A stretch of 64,000 bases of DNA from positions 408,001 to 472,000 of the forward strand of contig CP014609.1 of NCBI GenBank assembly GCA_001586195.1. Reading direction: 5' to 3'. A program made the translations under genes and the position numbers. The notes under the pieces are model-generated. The model made no database searches. It was given only the letters and a program-made list of their open reading frames with translations, and was not told the origin of the DNA. Each line of letters begins with the position of its first letter. Position 1 is the first letter of the stretch. Positions 1 to 11,100 of the stretch are shown here, piece after piece. This stretch comes from Solibacillus silvestris. GTDB lineage: Bacteria > Bacillota > Bacilli > Bacillales_A > Planococcaceae.

Positions 1-2
1 TA

Positions 3-434
3 TATTTAACGATTAAGGAAGACATTGCCCAATCACGCGGTACGAATTTAACAATCAGCAATTTAAGGGCATTAAATTCAGTCGTAACAATGGAGCCTAA
101 AACAGAACTTGTCTTTTTAAATGAAAATATCGCACCGCAATATGTGTATCACAATATTACTGGTACCGATACGATTACGCTTTCATTTAATGAAGCGGTT
201 AAAAATGCATTGAATCATTCGTTTGAAGTAAAAGTGGGCGACTTAGCGGTACCGATCTCACAAGTTTATTCAACTACTAATGAGCAAGTGGCAATCCGGT
301 TAGCCCAACCGTTAAAATCGAACCAAGTAGTTACAATTACACAAACGGTAACATCAACGGTAAGTGATTTTGCCAACAATAAACTGGTCCTTTCACCAAT
401 TCAATTTACCGTTCCTACAAATATTAATTACTAA
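3..434 (+). CDS. Surface protein with SbsA-type Ig-like domain, 3' end only
   Basis: The reading frame is open from the first bases of the window, so the gene starts upstream; the ATG at 90 is internal. The visible 143 residues look like the tail of a bacterial Ig-like (SbsA_Ig) surface protein: alternating beta-strand patterns, the phrase DTITLSFNEAV typical of these domains, and a short polar C-terminus. It resembles the Ig-like domains of the next gene, so the two may be paralogous S-layer or S-layer-associated proteins. No SLH domain or sortase motif is in the visible part. A strong terminator follows directly. Role inferred as structural. Confidence 0.75.
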   Translation, partial: YLTIKEDIAQSRGTNLTISNLRALNSVVTMEPKTELVFLNENIAPQYVYHNITGTDTITLSFNEAVKNALNHSFEVKVGDLAVPISQVYSTTNEQVAIRLAQPLKSNQVVTITQTVTSTVSDFANNKLVLSPIQFTVPTNINY

Positions 435-442
435 TTTTTGGA

Positions 443-472
443 GCATATCTATTTCGATAGATATGCTTTTTT
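443..472 (+). terminator. Rho-independent terminator
   Basis: Perfect 10-bp stem (gcatatctat / atagatatgc) with a TTCG tetraloop, followed by six T, just after the stop of the partial surface-protein gene. Confidence 0.9.
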
Positions 473-608
473 ATCTTTATAATACTTTTTAGTCATTTTA
501 ATGGAATTATGTTTATATTCAAATAATTTGTGGAATTGGAAAGGTTGTAAGCAAGTTTGAAAAAGAGGCAACATATTCCATTGTTTACAAACTAGGAGGT
601 TAATAAAG

Positions 609-3527
609 ATGCAGAAAAAGTATAAGAAGTTTTTGACGACGGCAGCTACTGCGACATTAGTGGCATCAGCAATTGTTCCGGCGGCAAGTGCGGCCAGTTT
701 TTCGGACACAGCAGGAAATACTCATAAACGTGCGATTGATTCACTCGTAAGCCAAGGCATCATTTCAGGATATCCGGATGGCACATTTAAACCGAATCGT
801 ACATTGACACGTTCGGATGTTGTAAAACTACTAGGTAAATACTTAGTGTCACAAGGTTATAAAATCCCTTCAGACTATAAAACAAATATGCGCTTTTCAG
901 ACTTGCGCAGTACATCACAGGATGAGCTATTGCAATATGCGGCATTAGTAAAAGACAATGGTGTATTTAACGGAAGTAACGGAAACCTGTTACCGGCGGA
1001 TCCGATTACACGTGAAAATATGGCGGTTGTTTTAGTTCGCGCTTATACGAATATTAATAATTTTGACTTTCTGGGATATGTTATGGATCAGGATTTTAAA
1101 GAGGATGTCATCGATTATAACAGAGCTAAAGCAGAGGCACGTTCTGCAATCAGAGTTTTAGATTACTATAACGTAACGGGTGTACCGAACTTCAACCCGA
1201 AAGGTAACACAACACGCGGACAGTTCTCTTCATTCCTGTATAAATTGCTTCAAGTGGAAGTTCCAGGCGAAGGATTGAAAGCGGTCGAAGTTGTTGATGC
1301 ATCGACATTGAAAGTTACGCTTACTGACAATACGGAACATACTGTAAAATTGGATACACCTTTGGAAACGGGCAAAGAAACGCCAGTTAAGTTTAAGATC
1401 AACGGAAAAGAGTATGGAACTTCTGTAACTTACAATGTTGCCTTAACAGTAAAATCAGCAGAAGCTACTGCAGCAAATAAATTGAAAGTCACATTAAGCG
1501 ACAACTCCGAGCATGCAGTTACTTTAGAAAATAACCTTCCTGAAAATGAGGAAACAACGGTTGAATTTAAAATTGACGGTAAAGATTATTCAGCGAAAGT
1601 AACGTATGTCGTTACTGAAGTGAAAGTCGCATCTGTGAAAGCGCTTAATGCAGGACAAATTGAAGTGAAATTCAATCAAAGAGTCGACTTGCCTGCCAGT
1701 TTAACATCTGCGCAATTGGCAAACTATGTATCAGTATCCGGTGTAGACAATAATGCCGTTACTCTTTCAAGAGGGCAGTTAAGTGAAGATGGCCGTACAT
1801 TGACAATCTCTACAAACGGTGCGGCAGCTTTAACAGGACGCTATTTAGTAAAAGTAAACAATGTGAAAAATACTGCCGGTACAACGGTTACTCCATATGA
1901 TGACGTAGTTAATTTCTCGACGGATACAGTAGCACCAACGTTAATCAGTACAGTAAACCGAGATGCAAAAACAGTTCGCGTTACTTTCTCTGAGCCTTTG
2001 CGTGCATTTAGCAACAGCAGTATTACATTCCGACTGGCGAACGGCACGAATGTAACAGGTATTACAGGAGAAATCGCTGCGGGTGCTACGTATGCAGATT
2101 TTGATTTATCCAACGCAATGGTTAATGGTCAGCCACTAGGAGCAAATACTTCAGTTACTGCAACATTTGCAGGACTGCGTGATATTGCAGGAAACTTCAG
2201 TACGCCAAACCCGCTAACAACTAGCTTTGCAATGGGCGGGGCTGATGGTGTTAAACCAACGCTGACGAGCATCTCTCAAACAGGTCCGAAAACATTCAGA
2301 TTGGCATTCTCGGAACGAATTCAAAAACCGGCAATTGGTGATCTTGAGTTACGTTTAGGTAATTCTGCAAATGCAATTACGTCAATTGAAGCAGTGCCTG
2401 GTGATGACCGTTCATTTATCGTAACAGCTACGAATGATTTAAACGGTGTCTATAATATTGGCACAGCATCCGGCAAAACGATTACAGATATTTCAGGCGA
2501 AACGAATACATTTACGACTACGCATTCATTTACACTCGATACAGCAGCGCCCGAAGTAACGTCAACTTCAGTAACACGAGAAGGCAATTTCGAGTATTTA
2601 AATATTACGCTCAATAAACCAGTAGATTTAGTAACTGCATCACGTGTCACAGCATCCGGCAACTATGTTAAAGGCGGTGTAACACATACATTCAATGGTA
2701 CAGCAACAGCGTTAGAGTATAGAGAAAACGGCAATCGTTCAGTAGTGCGTGTGAAACTCGATGATTTACTAGGATCAGGCGATGCAGATAGTGCAACGTA
2801 TAATGTGACATTATCGTTTACAGAAGTAGACAGTGCATATGGTGTGAATACAGCAAATAAAGCGGTCACTTTCCAACGTACATCGGATTATTCAAACAAT
2901 GAAAATGTACTGGTTGCACCAACTGTTACAACTTCAGCGACGGATCCAAAATTAACGAACAACCAAGTACGATTGAAGTTTAACCATGTAGTGGACGCTA
3001 CAACAGCTTCTGTTGCAAGTAATTATTCTATTCCAAATGCAAGAATTACGAATGCGCAAGTTCCAAGCGATGCTTTAGATACGGTTATTTTGACGTTAGC
3101 ACCAAATGAAACAACAGCTTCTGGAGAACGGAATTTAACGATTACCGGCGTAAAGGCAAAAGATTCGGTGGCATTGCAAGGGAACTTAACGGCCGTAGTC
3201 AATTTAAAGGAGAATATTCGACCAACGCTAAATTCTGCTCAATTTATATCAGCAAACCAAATCGAGCTTACATTTAGCGAAAATGTAAGCGGTCTTGCTG
3301 CAGATTCATTTGTAATTGAAAATTCTGCAGGAGCAACGGTCGGAATCGCATCAGTAACAGGGGCGACAAACGACAATAAAGCAGTCGTTACTTTATCGGC
3401 TAACCAACCAGGTGGTACGATCGTTACGGTTAAAAAAGGTGCAGGTATAGCGAAGGTAGTGGATGAGGCAGGAAATGCTGTTGTTGATACATTCGATAAT
3501 ATACGAACAACTTTAGGTACGAACTAA
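609..3527 (+). CDS. S-layer-type protein: three SLH domains plus SbsA Ig-like repeats
   Basis: A 972-residue exported protein. Residues 1-29 are a signal peptide (KKYKK, hydrophobic core, cleavage near ASA-ASF). Three SLH domains span about 31-215 (GYPDGTFKPN, then TRSD, TREN and TTRGQ binding motifs); SLH domains bind pyruvylated secondary wall polysaccharide. Residues about 225-330 hold two tandem beta repeats of about 50 residues, each with VTL-DN-EH and FKI-GK-Y. The rest is a string of SbsA_Ig-like domains, several containing DTVAPT or VKPTLTS junctions. Length and architecture fit a main S-layer protein or a close paralogue. The start is set by AGGAGG at 594-599. It has its own terminator. 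Being the crystalline S-layer subunit is inference. Confidence 0.9.
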   Translation: MQKKYKKFLTTAATATLVASAIVPAASAASFSDTAGNTHKRAIDSLVSQGIISGYPDGTFKPNRTLTRSDVVKLLGKYLVSQGYKIPSDYKTNMRFSDLRSTSQDELLQYAALVKDNGVFNGSNGNLLPADPITRENMAVVLVRAYTNINNFDFLGYVMDQDFKEDVIDYNRAKAEARSAIRVLDYYNVTGVPNFNPKGNTTRGQFSSFLYKLLQVEVPGEGLKAVEVVDASTLKVTLTDNTEHTVKLDTPLETGKETPVKFKINGKEYGTSVTYNVALTVKSAEATAANKLKVTLSDNSEHAVTLENNLPENEETTVEFKIDGKDYSAKVTYVVTEVKVASVKALNAGQIEVKFNQRVDLPASLTSAQLANYVSVSGVDNNAVTLSRGQLSEDGRTLTISTNGAAALTGRYLVKVNNVKNTAGTTVTPYDDVVNFSTDTVAPTLISTVNRDAKTVRVTFSEPLRAFSNSSITFRLANGTNVTGITGEIAAGATYADFDLSNAMVNGQPLGANTSVTATFAGLRDIAGNFSTPNPLTTSFAMGGADGVKPTLTSISQTGPKTFRLAFSERIQKPAIGDLELRLGNSANAITSIEAVPGDDRSFIVTATNDLNGVYNIGTASGKTITDISGETNTFTTTHSFTLDTAAPEVTSTSVTREGNFEYLNITLNKPVDLVTASRVTASGNYVKGGVTHTFNGTATALEYRENGNRSVVRVKLDDLLGSGDADSATYNVTLSFTEVDSAYGVNTANKAVTFQRTSDYSNNENVLVAPTVTTSATDPKLTNNQVRLKFNHVVDATTASVASNYSIPNARITNAQVPSDALDTVILTLAPNETTASGERNLTITGVKAKDSVALQGNLTAVVNLKENIRPTLNSAQFISANQIELTFSENVSGLAADSFVIENSAGATVGIASVTGATNDNKAVVTLSANQPGGTIVTVKKGAGIAKVVDEAGNAVVDTFDNIRTTLGTN

Positions 3528-3538
3528 ATTTAGATGCG

Positions 3539-3570
3539 GCATACATGCTTAATTGTGTGTATGCTTTTTT
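3539..3570 (+). terminator. Terminator of the S-layer-type gene
   Basis: Stem gcatacat / gtgtatgc (one wobble) around a short loop, then six T, 11 bases after the stop codon. Confidence 0.85.
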
Positions 3571-3586
3571 ATTAGGATTTTAGTTT

Positions 3587-3902
3587 TCTAATATAAACTG
3601 AAGTTGTTCTAATAAATCTTAGAATGATCTAATAAGTAATTCATTTTCTAATAAAAAGTTAGTTTCTTCTAATAAGTGTTCCTCATTTTCAAATATCATT
3701 GTTCAAAGTTCAAATAAGTCAGTTGGAACTTCTAATAAAGGTTGGATTGTTCTAATAAAATACATAGAGTAAATAAATTAGCACGGTTGCAGAATAGATA
3801 TAATTAAATATTCAAGCCAAATATATGAAAGTGCTAATATCAGTACCGGAAGTTCTAATATAGTGGGGAAATTATCGAATATATTCCACAATCTTTCTAA
3901 TA
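3587..3902. repeat. 21-bp ladder array, TCTAAT flavour
   Basis: The hexamer TCTAAT (variants TCAAAT, TCGAAT) starts at 3587, 3608, 3628, 3647, 3668, 3689, 3710, 3731 and 3751, and again at 3854, 3875 and 3896. Steps are 19-21 bases, mostly exactly 21. Spacers are unrelated in sequence. The array fills most of the 480-base gap between two SLH genes; I see no gene in it. See also the arrays near 4.8, 7.8, 14.9, 17.4, 24.8, 36.6, 41.8 and 47.8 kb. Confidence 0.85.
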
Positions 3903-4008
3903 AAGCTGTTTGAGGTTAATGAGATACCAGTTGTATAGTTATCATCTACATAAAACTAAAACTATTGTATAATTGTGCTAATTAGTTTAATCGAAAGGAT
4001 TGATGTAA

Positions 4009-4668
4009 ATGAAGAAATTATTCAACGTATCAATACTTACTGTAGTGCTTGTTATTATTTCAAGTGTTATCGTAAGCGGCCATTCAGTACAAGCATCTAC
4101 AAATCCATTTACCGATGTAAAAGAAACGAATTCCCATGCCAATGCAATAGTTTCATTATATAATGAAGGAATTATTACAGGTGTGACGAGTAAAACTTAT
4201 GAGCCTGGTAAATCGGCAACACGTGGGGATGCAGCATTATATTTAGCGAACGCATTAAATCTGCAAATTACTACCGCGCCAAATCCGGAGTTCAAAGATG
4301 TTCCAACAACAAGCAAATATTACAAAGCCATCGCAGCATTAAATAAAGCAGGCATTGTAAACGGTTATGGCGATGAATTCCGCCCAAACGCAACTTTGAC
4401 TCGTTCTCAGTTAGCCAAAATGTTAACGATCGGTTTTGAGTTGCAGCAATCTACTACTACAAAAACGAAATTCACAGATGTCAACAAGTTAACAGATACT
4501 GCAACGAAGAAGTACATTCAGACCTTAGTTGATTATGAAATTACAAAAGGTACGACAGCTACAACATTCAGCCCGAACATGAAATTGACACGTGCCCAGT
4601 TAGCGACATTTTTATATAATGCAATCCAAGCCACTTCTGATGACTTTATTGTAATTGGTATAGAATAA
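4009..4668 (+). CDS. Small secreted protein consisting of three SLH domains
   Basis: 219 residues. Signal peptide 1-29 (MKKLFNVSIL start, cleavage after SVQA). The remainder is almost only SLH: domain 1 about 33-77 (motif ATRGD), domain 2 about 92-137 (NGYGDEFRPN, TRSQ), domain 3 about 150-207 (TRAQ). There is no catalytic domain, so it should act as a wall-polysaccharide-binding protein, S-layer filler or competitor; that is inference. The start ATG is preceded by AAAGGA. An overlapping ORF on the same strand from 3975 is a shadow. It stands alone between a ladder array and its own terminator. Confidence 0.9.
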   Translation: MKKLFNVSILTVVLVIISSVIVSGHSVQASTNPFTDVKETNSHANAIVSLYNEGIITGVTSKTYEPGKSATRGDAALYLANALNLQITTAPNPEFKDVPTTSKYYKAIAALNKAGIVNGYGDEFRPNATLTRSQLAKMLTIGFELQQSTTTKTKFTDVNKLTDTATKKYIQTLVDYEITKGTTATTFSPNMKLTRAQLATFLYNAIQATSDDFIVIGIE

Positions 4669-4687
4669 GGAAGCTTTTTGGGTAATG

Positions 4688-4722
4688 CACTTGAGTCTTG
4701 ATATAAGCTCAAGTGTTTTTTT
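4688..4722 (+). terminator. Rho-independent terminator
   Basis: Perfect 8-bp stem cacttgag / ctcaagtg followed by seven T, just after the small SLH gene. Confidence 0.9.
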
Positions 4723-4812
4723 ATGGGGAAATTCAGAGATTGAGGTTATGAAATAGAGGGGAGATAAGAAGTGGGAAGCTTTTATGTGTAAAGAGAAAGT
4801 TTATGCTTGAAA

Positions 4813-4966
4813 GTGGAAAATAAGCAGAGGAATGTAGAAAGTTTTTGCGAGAAAGTGGAACACATTATGAGGAAAGTAGAATTTCAGAAGGGAAAAGTAG
4901 AAAGTTTCGGCGTGAAAATAGAACCTTTTTGTCGAAAAGTAGAACCACGCCGCCGAATACTAGACC
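4813..4966. repeat. 21-bp ladder array, GTAGAA flavour
   Basis: GTAGAA or a one-base variant (GTGGAA, ATAGAA, CTAGAC) begins at 4813, 4834, 4855, 4876, 4897, 4918, 4939 and 4960: eight units with exactly 21-base steps. The 15 bases between hexamers differ from unit to unit. Lies in the 481-base gap between two SLH genes. Confidence 0.9.
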
Positions 4967-5149
4967 CCCAACCCTAATAAAGAAATACCTACTAAAGGAA
5001 GCGAGAATTACCATCGCTTCACAACAAGTAGCGTGCTACACTTAATTTGATTGCTATTATTCTATTAAATATTGTACATTTCAGTGAAATATATGGCGAT
5101 TTTCGGTATAATTTATACGTTATTGAAATAAAAGGAGGGAATCTGTCGA

Positions 5150-7717
5150 ATGTTGAAAATAAAATCAGCACTGTTAGCCTCGCTACTATTTTTATCCACA
5201 GCGCTACCAACCGCAACGTATGCAAATGTACAAGGCACAGTTGAAGCTGAAAATCCAACAGTACAAAATTCAACCACTACTACGACTCAAACTACGGATT
5301 CCGGTAATAATCCGGTAGTTCAAGAGGAAACGGTTACAGATGAAAAGGAAGCGGAATCCACTTCTGCAGACGAAAAAGCTGAACAGACAACGACAACACC
5401 TGCTCAGCCAGAACCACAAACAGAAACATCTCCAGAAAAAGAGGAATCAGTAGAGCAAGAGTCTCCGGCACAAACAGAACAACCTGCAACTGATGCGGAA
5501 CAAAACGAGTCATCAGAGGAGCCAGCTAATCAGCCGCAAACAGGTGAGCGATTAACGGTTAAGCAGAAGCTTGCGGATGTGCCGGATAATTTCTGGGCTA
5601 AAAATGAAGTGATGCAGCTAGTAGAGATGGGCGTAATCGGCGGTTACCCGGATGCACAGTTCCGCCCCAATCTAAATATTAACCGTGGTCAGGCGGCAAA
5701 CCTGTTTAAAGGTGCGTTAAAGCTTCCGGACGGTAAATATCAAAACAAGTTTTCGGATGTAAGTGCGAAATCTAGCTTTTTACAAGGTGTATTTTCTACA
5801 TATGAAGCTGGTATTTTTGGCGGTAAACCAGACGGACGTTTCGGTGTAGCGGATGCGTTAACACGTGAACAGATGGCGACGACTCTAGTGCGTGCATTTG
5901 ATTTGAAAGATACAGGTAAGGAACTGACATTTAAAGACTGGAACAAAATCAGTGAATCACATCGCGAGAATGTTAAAATTTTAGCCCAGCATGGAATTAC
6001 AACAGGGCGTGAAGACGGTACTTACGATCCGAAAGCAACAGTTAACCGTGTAACGTTCTCAGTCATGCTTCACCGTGCACTAGTTGCAACAAATCAAATT
6101 GCAAAAAATGAATATAAAGTTCAAGCAGCAGAAGTATCAAGTAATTTTAAAAACAATCGTGAAGAAATGAACTTTGCACAAGTAACATCTGATGCAAACC
6201 CGTTATATCTTCGTTCAACAGCTACGATTGTATTTAAAGGAACAACGACTGAAACTTACGGTGTTGCAAAGGATACAGTTTATAATTATGCAGTCGGGAA
6301 CCAAGGTGCAACAGTGAAAGTAACAGTTCGAGCTTTGGAAAACGGCGATGATTTTGTATTTACAACGTTAACAAATAAGGGGAAATCAAAGCTGACTGTG
6401 GATTTATTCCAGAAAGCAACGAATGTAACAAATTACCGATTGTACCGATATGATCGTTTCCCAATCGAAAAAAACTCGGCTGATGTATTTGGCTTTGACT
6501 CGTCATCATACCCGACAGGATTATTACGCATTATGGAGAACGAAAAGCTGGCGACAGATCGTATGGTCGGAAAGGCATATCGTTCAAAACAATTAACACA
6601 AAGCTATAAAGATACTGGCGGGACAAGCTATATGCGTGATCTGGAATCGGAGTACGAAGCGTATTCACAAGCATGGCTTGGCGAAGATTTATTCAGCTAC
6701 TATACACTTGTTTCTAATGGCAACGATATTGTTGACACATGGTATATGAATTCAAATGAACGTTTATTTAAAACAGATGAAAATATGAATGGCTGGATGC
6801 TTGAAACTGCGCTTAACTATAAAAAGCGTAACAACTGGTACACAGCAGAAGGTCCATACAATAAAATGGCGACAACTACAGAGCCAATGCCGAAATCTTA
6901 CCAAGGGTTCGGGCGTAATCTATTGTTGGTAAAAGAAGACCGTGCACTTGTATTATTAAAAGAACAGGGCGACCGTTATTTTGCAAACTTAGTGAAAAAC
7001 TCGTTCATTAACTTGAATAAGTTTAAAGGCGACGCGACTTACTGGAAGACTGAAGTAACAAGTACGTATTTGAAAAACTTATTTGGCATTACAGCACCAT
7101 TTATCGACACGCGCTTCAATGAGCAGATTGCGTTATTCTACTATAATTCCGGGGCCGAGTTTAATATGCCGAACTATAAAGAGCCATTACGTAATTATGC
7201 AGACCTTTTAGCATCACGTAAACAAGCGGGGCATGTAATTAATGTCGCTAAAGATGCTTATTATATTTCAGATTACTTCCCTGTGAATCAGCAGGTGACA
7301 ACACATGCATCGATGAACCATGTACTTGGTGGCATGAATGTTCTGTTGTTGGCATATAAAGAATTCCAGGATCCAAAATATTTAGAAGCGGCAAAATCGA
7401 TTAGCCGTGCATTGCAAATTGAGAAGAACAAGTGGATCCGTTCAAACGGAGATATTTGGTACCGTGTGAATCCAAAAGGTGAATTTGCCGGTGATGATTA
7501 TCAGCACTTAACGCTTGAAGACTTGATCAACTCTTATAAAAACTGGAAAGATGTAGATCCATCACAATTACCGGTGTTTGAAGAAATGCTGATTTCAAAA
7601 GCGAATTATTTATCGGAAAACCGTTTAGGTCACACATACAAAATTAAAAATGGCCTTGAAGAAATCGGCATGTCCGAGTATTTACCAGAAGGCAAATTAT
7701 ATACAGACGCATTGTAA
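5150..7717 (+). CDS. SLH-anchored exoprotein with large unrecognised C-terminal domain
   Basis: 855 residues. Signal peptide about 1-25 (cleavage near TYA-NVQ). Residues about 27-135 are a Thr/Glu/Gln/Pro-rich, strongly acidic linker. Three SLH domains follow, about 138-305 (GYPDAQFRPN, NRGQ, TREQ, NRVT). The remaining 550 residues are cysteine-free and rich in Trp and Tyr. They begin with a beta-rich part and end in helical segments around a YYISDYFP stretch and GDIWYR, reminiscent of alpha/alpha-barrel carbohydrate-active enzymes such as C5-epimerases. I cannot name the family. A role on wall or S-layer glycans is inference. Start supported by AAAGGAGG at 5131-5138; a strong terminator follows. 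Confidence 0.85.
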   Translation: MLKIKSALLASLLFLSTALPTATYANVQGTVEAENPTVQNSTTTTTQTTDSGNNPVVQEETVTDEKEAESTSADEKAEQTTTTPAQPEPQTETSPEKEESVEQESPAQTEQPATDAEQNESSEEPANQPQTGERLTVKQKLADVPDNFWAKNEVMQLVEMGVIGGYPDAQFRPNLNINRGQAANLFKGALKLPDGKYQNKFSDVSAKSSFLQGVFSTYEAGIFGGKPDGRFGVADALTREQMATTLVRAFDLKDTGKELTFKDWNKISESHRENVKILAQHGITTGREDGTYDPKATVNRVTFSVMLHRALVATNQIAKNEYKVQAAEVSSNFKNNREEMNFAQVTSDANPLYLRSTATIVFKGTTTETYGVAKDTVYNYAVGNQGATVKVTVRALENGDDFVFTTLTNKGKSKLTVDLFQKATNVTNYRLYRYDRFPIEKNSADVFGFDSSSYPTGLLRIMENEKLATDRMVGKAYRSKQLTQSYKDTGGTSYMRDLESEYEAYSQAWLGEDLFSYYTLVSNGNDIVDTWYMNSNERLFKTDENMNGWMLETALNYKKRNNWYTAEGPYNKMATTTEPMPKSYQGFGRNLLLVKEDRALVLLKEQGDRYFANLVKNSFINLNKFKGDATYWKTEVTSTYLKNLFGITAPFIDTRFNEQIALFYYNSGAEFNMPNYKEPLRNYADLLASRKQAGHVINVAKDAYYISDYFPVNQQVTTHASMNHVLGGMNVLLLAYKEFQDPKYLEAAKSISRALQIEKNKWIRSNGDIWYRVNPKGEFAGDDYQHLTLEDLINSYKNWKDVDPSQLPVFEEMLISKANYLSENRLGHTYKIKNGLEEIGMSEYLPEGKLYTDAL

Positions 7718-7723
7718 TAAAAA

Positions 7724-7759
7724 ATCACTCTATTCTTTATTGGATAGAGTGATTTTTTT
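7724..7759 (+). terminator. Rho-independent terminator
   Basis: Perfect 10-bp stem atcactctat / atagagtgat, flanked by A-run and T-run, immediately after the SLH gene. Confidence 0.9.
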
Positions 7760-7762
7760 AGT

Positions 7763-7990
7763 GGCGGATAGATATAAAAAATGACTATTAAAAATAGAAT
7801 TGCCGATTATCTCATGTAAAGTGTCGATTATTTGAGTTAAATTGACTAATAAGCTTACAACTTTGAATAATATGTTTAGATAATTGGCGAATAAATGTTG
7901 TCAGTTACGGACTTTGCAACTTTACAATGCATTTTGACGAATAAGGATCCCCTTTTGGCGAAAATAGCATGTAAAGTGTCGAATATATAT
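7763..7990. repeat. 21-bp ladder array, CGAATA flavour
   Basis: Motifs of the form (g/t)(g/t/a)CGA(a/t)TA occur at about 7802, 7823, 7844, 7886, 7936, 7957 and 7978. Four of the six steps are 21 or 42 bases and one is 50. Read on the minus strand these are TATTCGCC/TATTCGAC units, the same flavour that appears inside the GTAGAA array near 24.9 kb. No gene is visible in the 397-base gap. Confidence 0.7.
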
Positions 7991-8114
7991 TGGGCTCACT
8001 AACCCTAAATCCTTTTCCTTATAAATCAACTAACAAACTGTGAGAATATGCCGATAATTAACCTAGGATTATGAACCATTTTGAAGCACTACCCATGAAG
8101 GAAGGGATAAAACG

Positions 8115-11100
8115 ATGAAAAAAAACTTGAAGGTTGGTTTAATGGCGGGGCTTTTGATTACTCCTGCTATCGTCGCGCAGGCTGGAGCGACAGAAGCGAG
8201 CGAAACACCAACATACTTTAATGTCGTAGCATCAGTTACTGCAGAGGGATTATTGAATAGTTTTAAAGCAGTCAATGAAGAATCGACGAGTGCGACATTA
8301 ACTCAGGAAAGAACAATTTACAATACATATAAAGATGATGAAACATATGCGGACATCATGCCACTGATTGATGCCAAATTGACCTATTTAGAAAAATACA
8401 CGCAACTCAAGCAAGATGCAGCAAAAGTAAAAAGTTTAATTTCAAAGTTAACGAATTCCAATAAAAACTTAGTTGCAGATAGACAAGCTGCACTGGAGGC
8501 AATTGAAAATTTAAATATAAGTTTGGAGAATGCCGGCAGTGAGTTAAGCAATACTGTAAACGGTAATGCCGGTACATTTTTGGAAACATTACTGTATTAC
8601 GATGAAAACGGTCAAACAGATTTCATTAATAAATACGTGACAGCAGCATCTTTAAGTCATCTACAATCTTTTGAGGAACAAACGACAGCCATTGAGCAAT
8701 TTATTGAAAATCATATTAGCCGGATCACGACATTAACGGCTCAGGAGTCATTTAGTAAGGAGAGCTTTATTAGCGTTGTAGCTAACGCACGGAATGAATT
8801 TAATGACATAACAGATCTTGCATTTAAAAATGTATTGAAAGTTCAATTAGTAGAAAACAATAAAGGAATTGAACAATTTATAAAAAATGCAGAATCTGAT
8901 ATTAAAAAGTCGCAAACGGTTGAAGATAAAATTAAAGATTTAGTGGACAATCCGCCAACTGCAACAACATTTAATTCAAAAGTAAATGCACTTGTTAAAG
9001 AATATGGACAATTAACAGCCGTTCAAAAAAATTTGGTTCCAAACGGGGATGAATTAAAACCGTATGAAAATGTATTAAACGTAGTAAATGAAATTACGAG
9101 AATATCTAAGCTATCTGCAAATACTGAAGGATTCCGTGAAGAGGCGGAAAATGTAGGGACTCTATATAATGCCCTCGATCCACTGGATACGCGTCTTGTA
9201 GTGAACTATGACAAATTGCTCGAAATGCAAGCGGCTATTGAAATTGCCCAAAAAGTCGAAACAGAAATTGCAAAGATAGATTCGGCAAAATATGAAGAGA
9301 AAAGCTCGATCGTTGCGGATGCAAGAGCAGCGTACAACGCATTATCAACAACTGAGCGTAAATATGTATTAAAAGAATTATCGGATCTCCTAACATCATG
9401 GGAAAAATCAACAGCAACCGCCGCAACAATCAATAAACAAATTGATGCGATTAAAACAGATATGTTTGCGAATATGGATGATGAAAAGCTGACTGATACG
9501 AAAAAGCGTTCAACTACAATTTCATTTATCACAAAGGTCCGTACAGCGGAATCTTCCTATGCCAAAATTAAGGAAAATGAGCGGGAACTTGTTTCAAAAC
9601 GAGGCATTCTTGAAGCGTTTATTCCGATTGTGGATATTGCAGATAAAGTAGTCAATTTGAACGTTACGAGCTCTACTTATTTAGAAGATCTAACAACAGC
9701 GGAAAATAAATTAAACGAATGGGATTCATTAAAAGAAGCGATTCTTCCAGATGATGCAGAAAATATCGAGAAACTTCATCAATTTTTAACGTCCTATTTG
9801 CGACTACAAAAAGAAGAACAATCTATCGCGGCAAAATTGGATACTGACATTCTTGCATTCAAAACTGCTGATATAGTTGATTTACAGCAAATTGATGCTG
9901 CTCGTGAAAAATATAATTCACTATCTGCAAACGGCAAACGATTAGTGAAAAATATTAAAGTATTAACAGAGATCGAACAGGCCAACAAGGCAATATTAAA
10001 TACAATTCAGGCAATCAGCAAAATTGATGTAATGGCAAAAGATTTTACGCGTAAAACAACTGCAGCCGAAACATCCTTCAACAAACTGGCAGAGCCTATG
10101 AAAGGGCTTGTCTACAATAGTGATAAACTAGTTGAACTGCTGCCGTTCGCAAAGCTGATGCTTGAAATAGATGCAATGCGTTCTACTACAGCTGAATTTA
10201 AGGTTAGTCTATCGAAAGTACAAAATGATTTTGCAAATATGTTAAAGGACTATAATGCTCCGTCAAAACCAGTTACAGACTTTGAGAATATTCAATTAAG
10301 GCTCTTTACCGAATATGGAAAAAAATTAAAGGGCTTTGAAACGATTGTTTCTGATTCATTTTCAATGGAAAGCCGAATCGATGCACTGCAAACAAAATCC
10401 GGTGAAGCATTCATCACAGATTTAGCGGAAGTATCGGCAGCTTACAAAAAATTGGATTCTGCAACGAAACGTAATGTTAGCAACGCGAAGGTTTTAACAA
10501 ACCTTGAACGTGATTACAAAGCATCATTGAAAGTAATCGATCTTATTGAAAAGCTGCCTGTTCACACAGACCGCAACTACCCATCAAAAGTAACGGCAGC
10601 CCAAAAAGCGTACGACCGATTGACAGACAAGCAAAAGAAAGATGTTTATAATTATGGCTCGAAGCTGAGCGATATTTTAAAAGTAGCAGATTTAATCAAC
10701 CGTATAGAAAAACTGCGTGTTGGTTCGAAAACCTATGAGGCAGAAGTATCGGCAATACGTGCGGATTATGCAGCACTATCTGTTCAAGAGCAAGAACTCG
10801 TGCACAATATTACGAAGCTGGCGTCTGCCGAACAAGGTGTTTCCGATTCCAAGAAGGTAGTGGCACTAATTGATGCGGCAATACCTACTGCGGAAGGTTA
10901 TATTCAAAAACTGATTGATGCGCGAAACGGCTATGACAGTCTGACTAAATCAGATCAACGTTTAGTAACGAACTACAAAGATTTGACGACTCGCGAACGC
11001 GGAGTAAAACCGGTATTAAAACTGGATAACGATATTCTCGCATTGGATCCGTCAAATGCCCGTACATTTATTTCTAAGTATCAATCAGCAGAGAAAGCCT

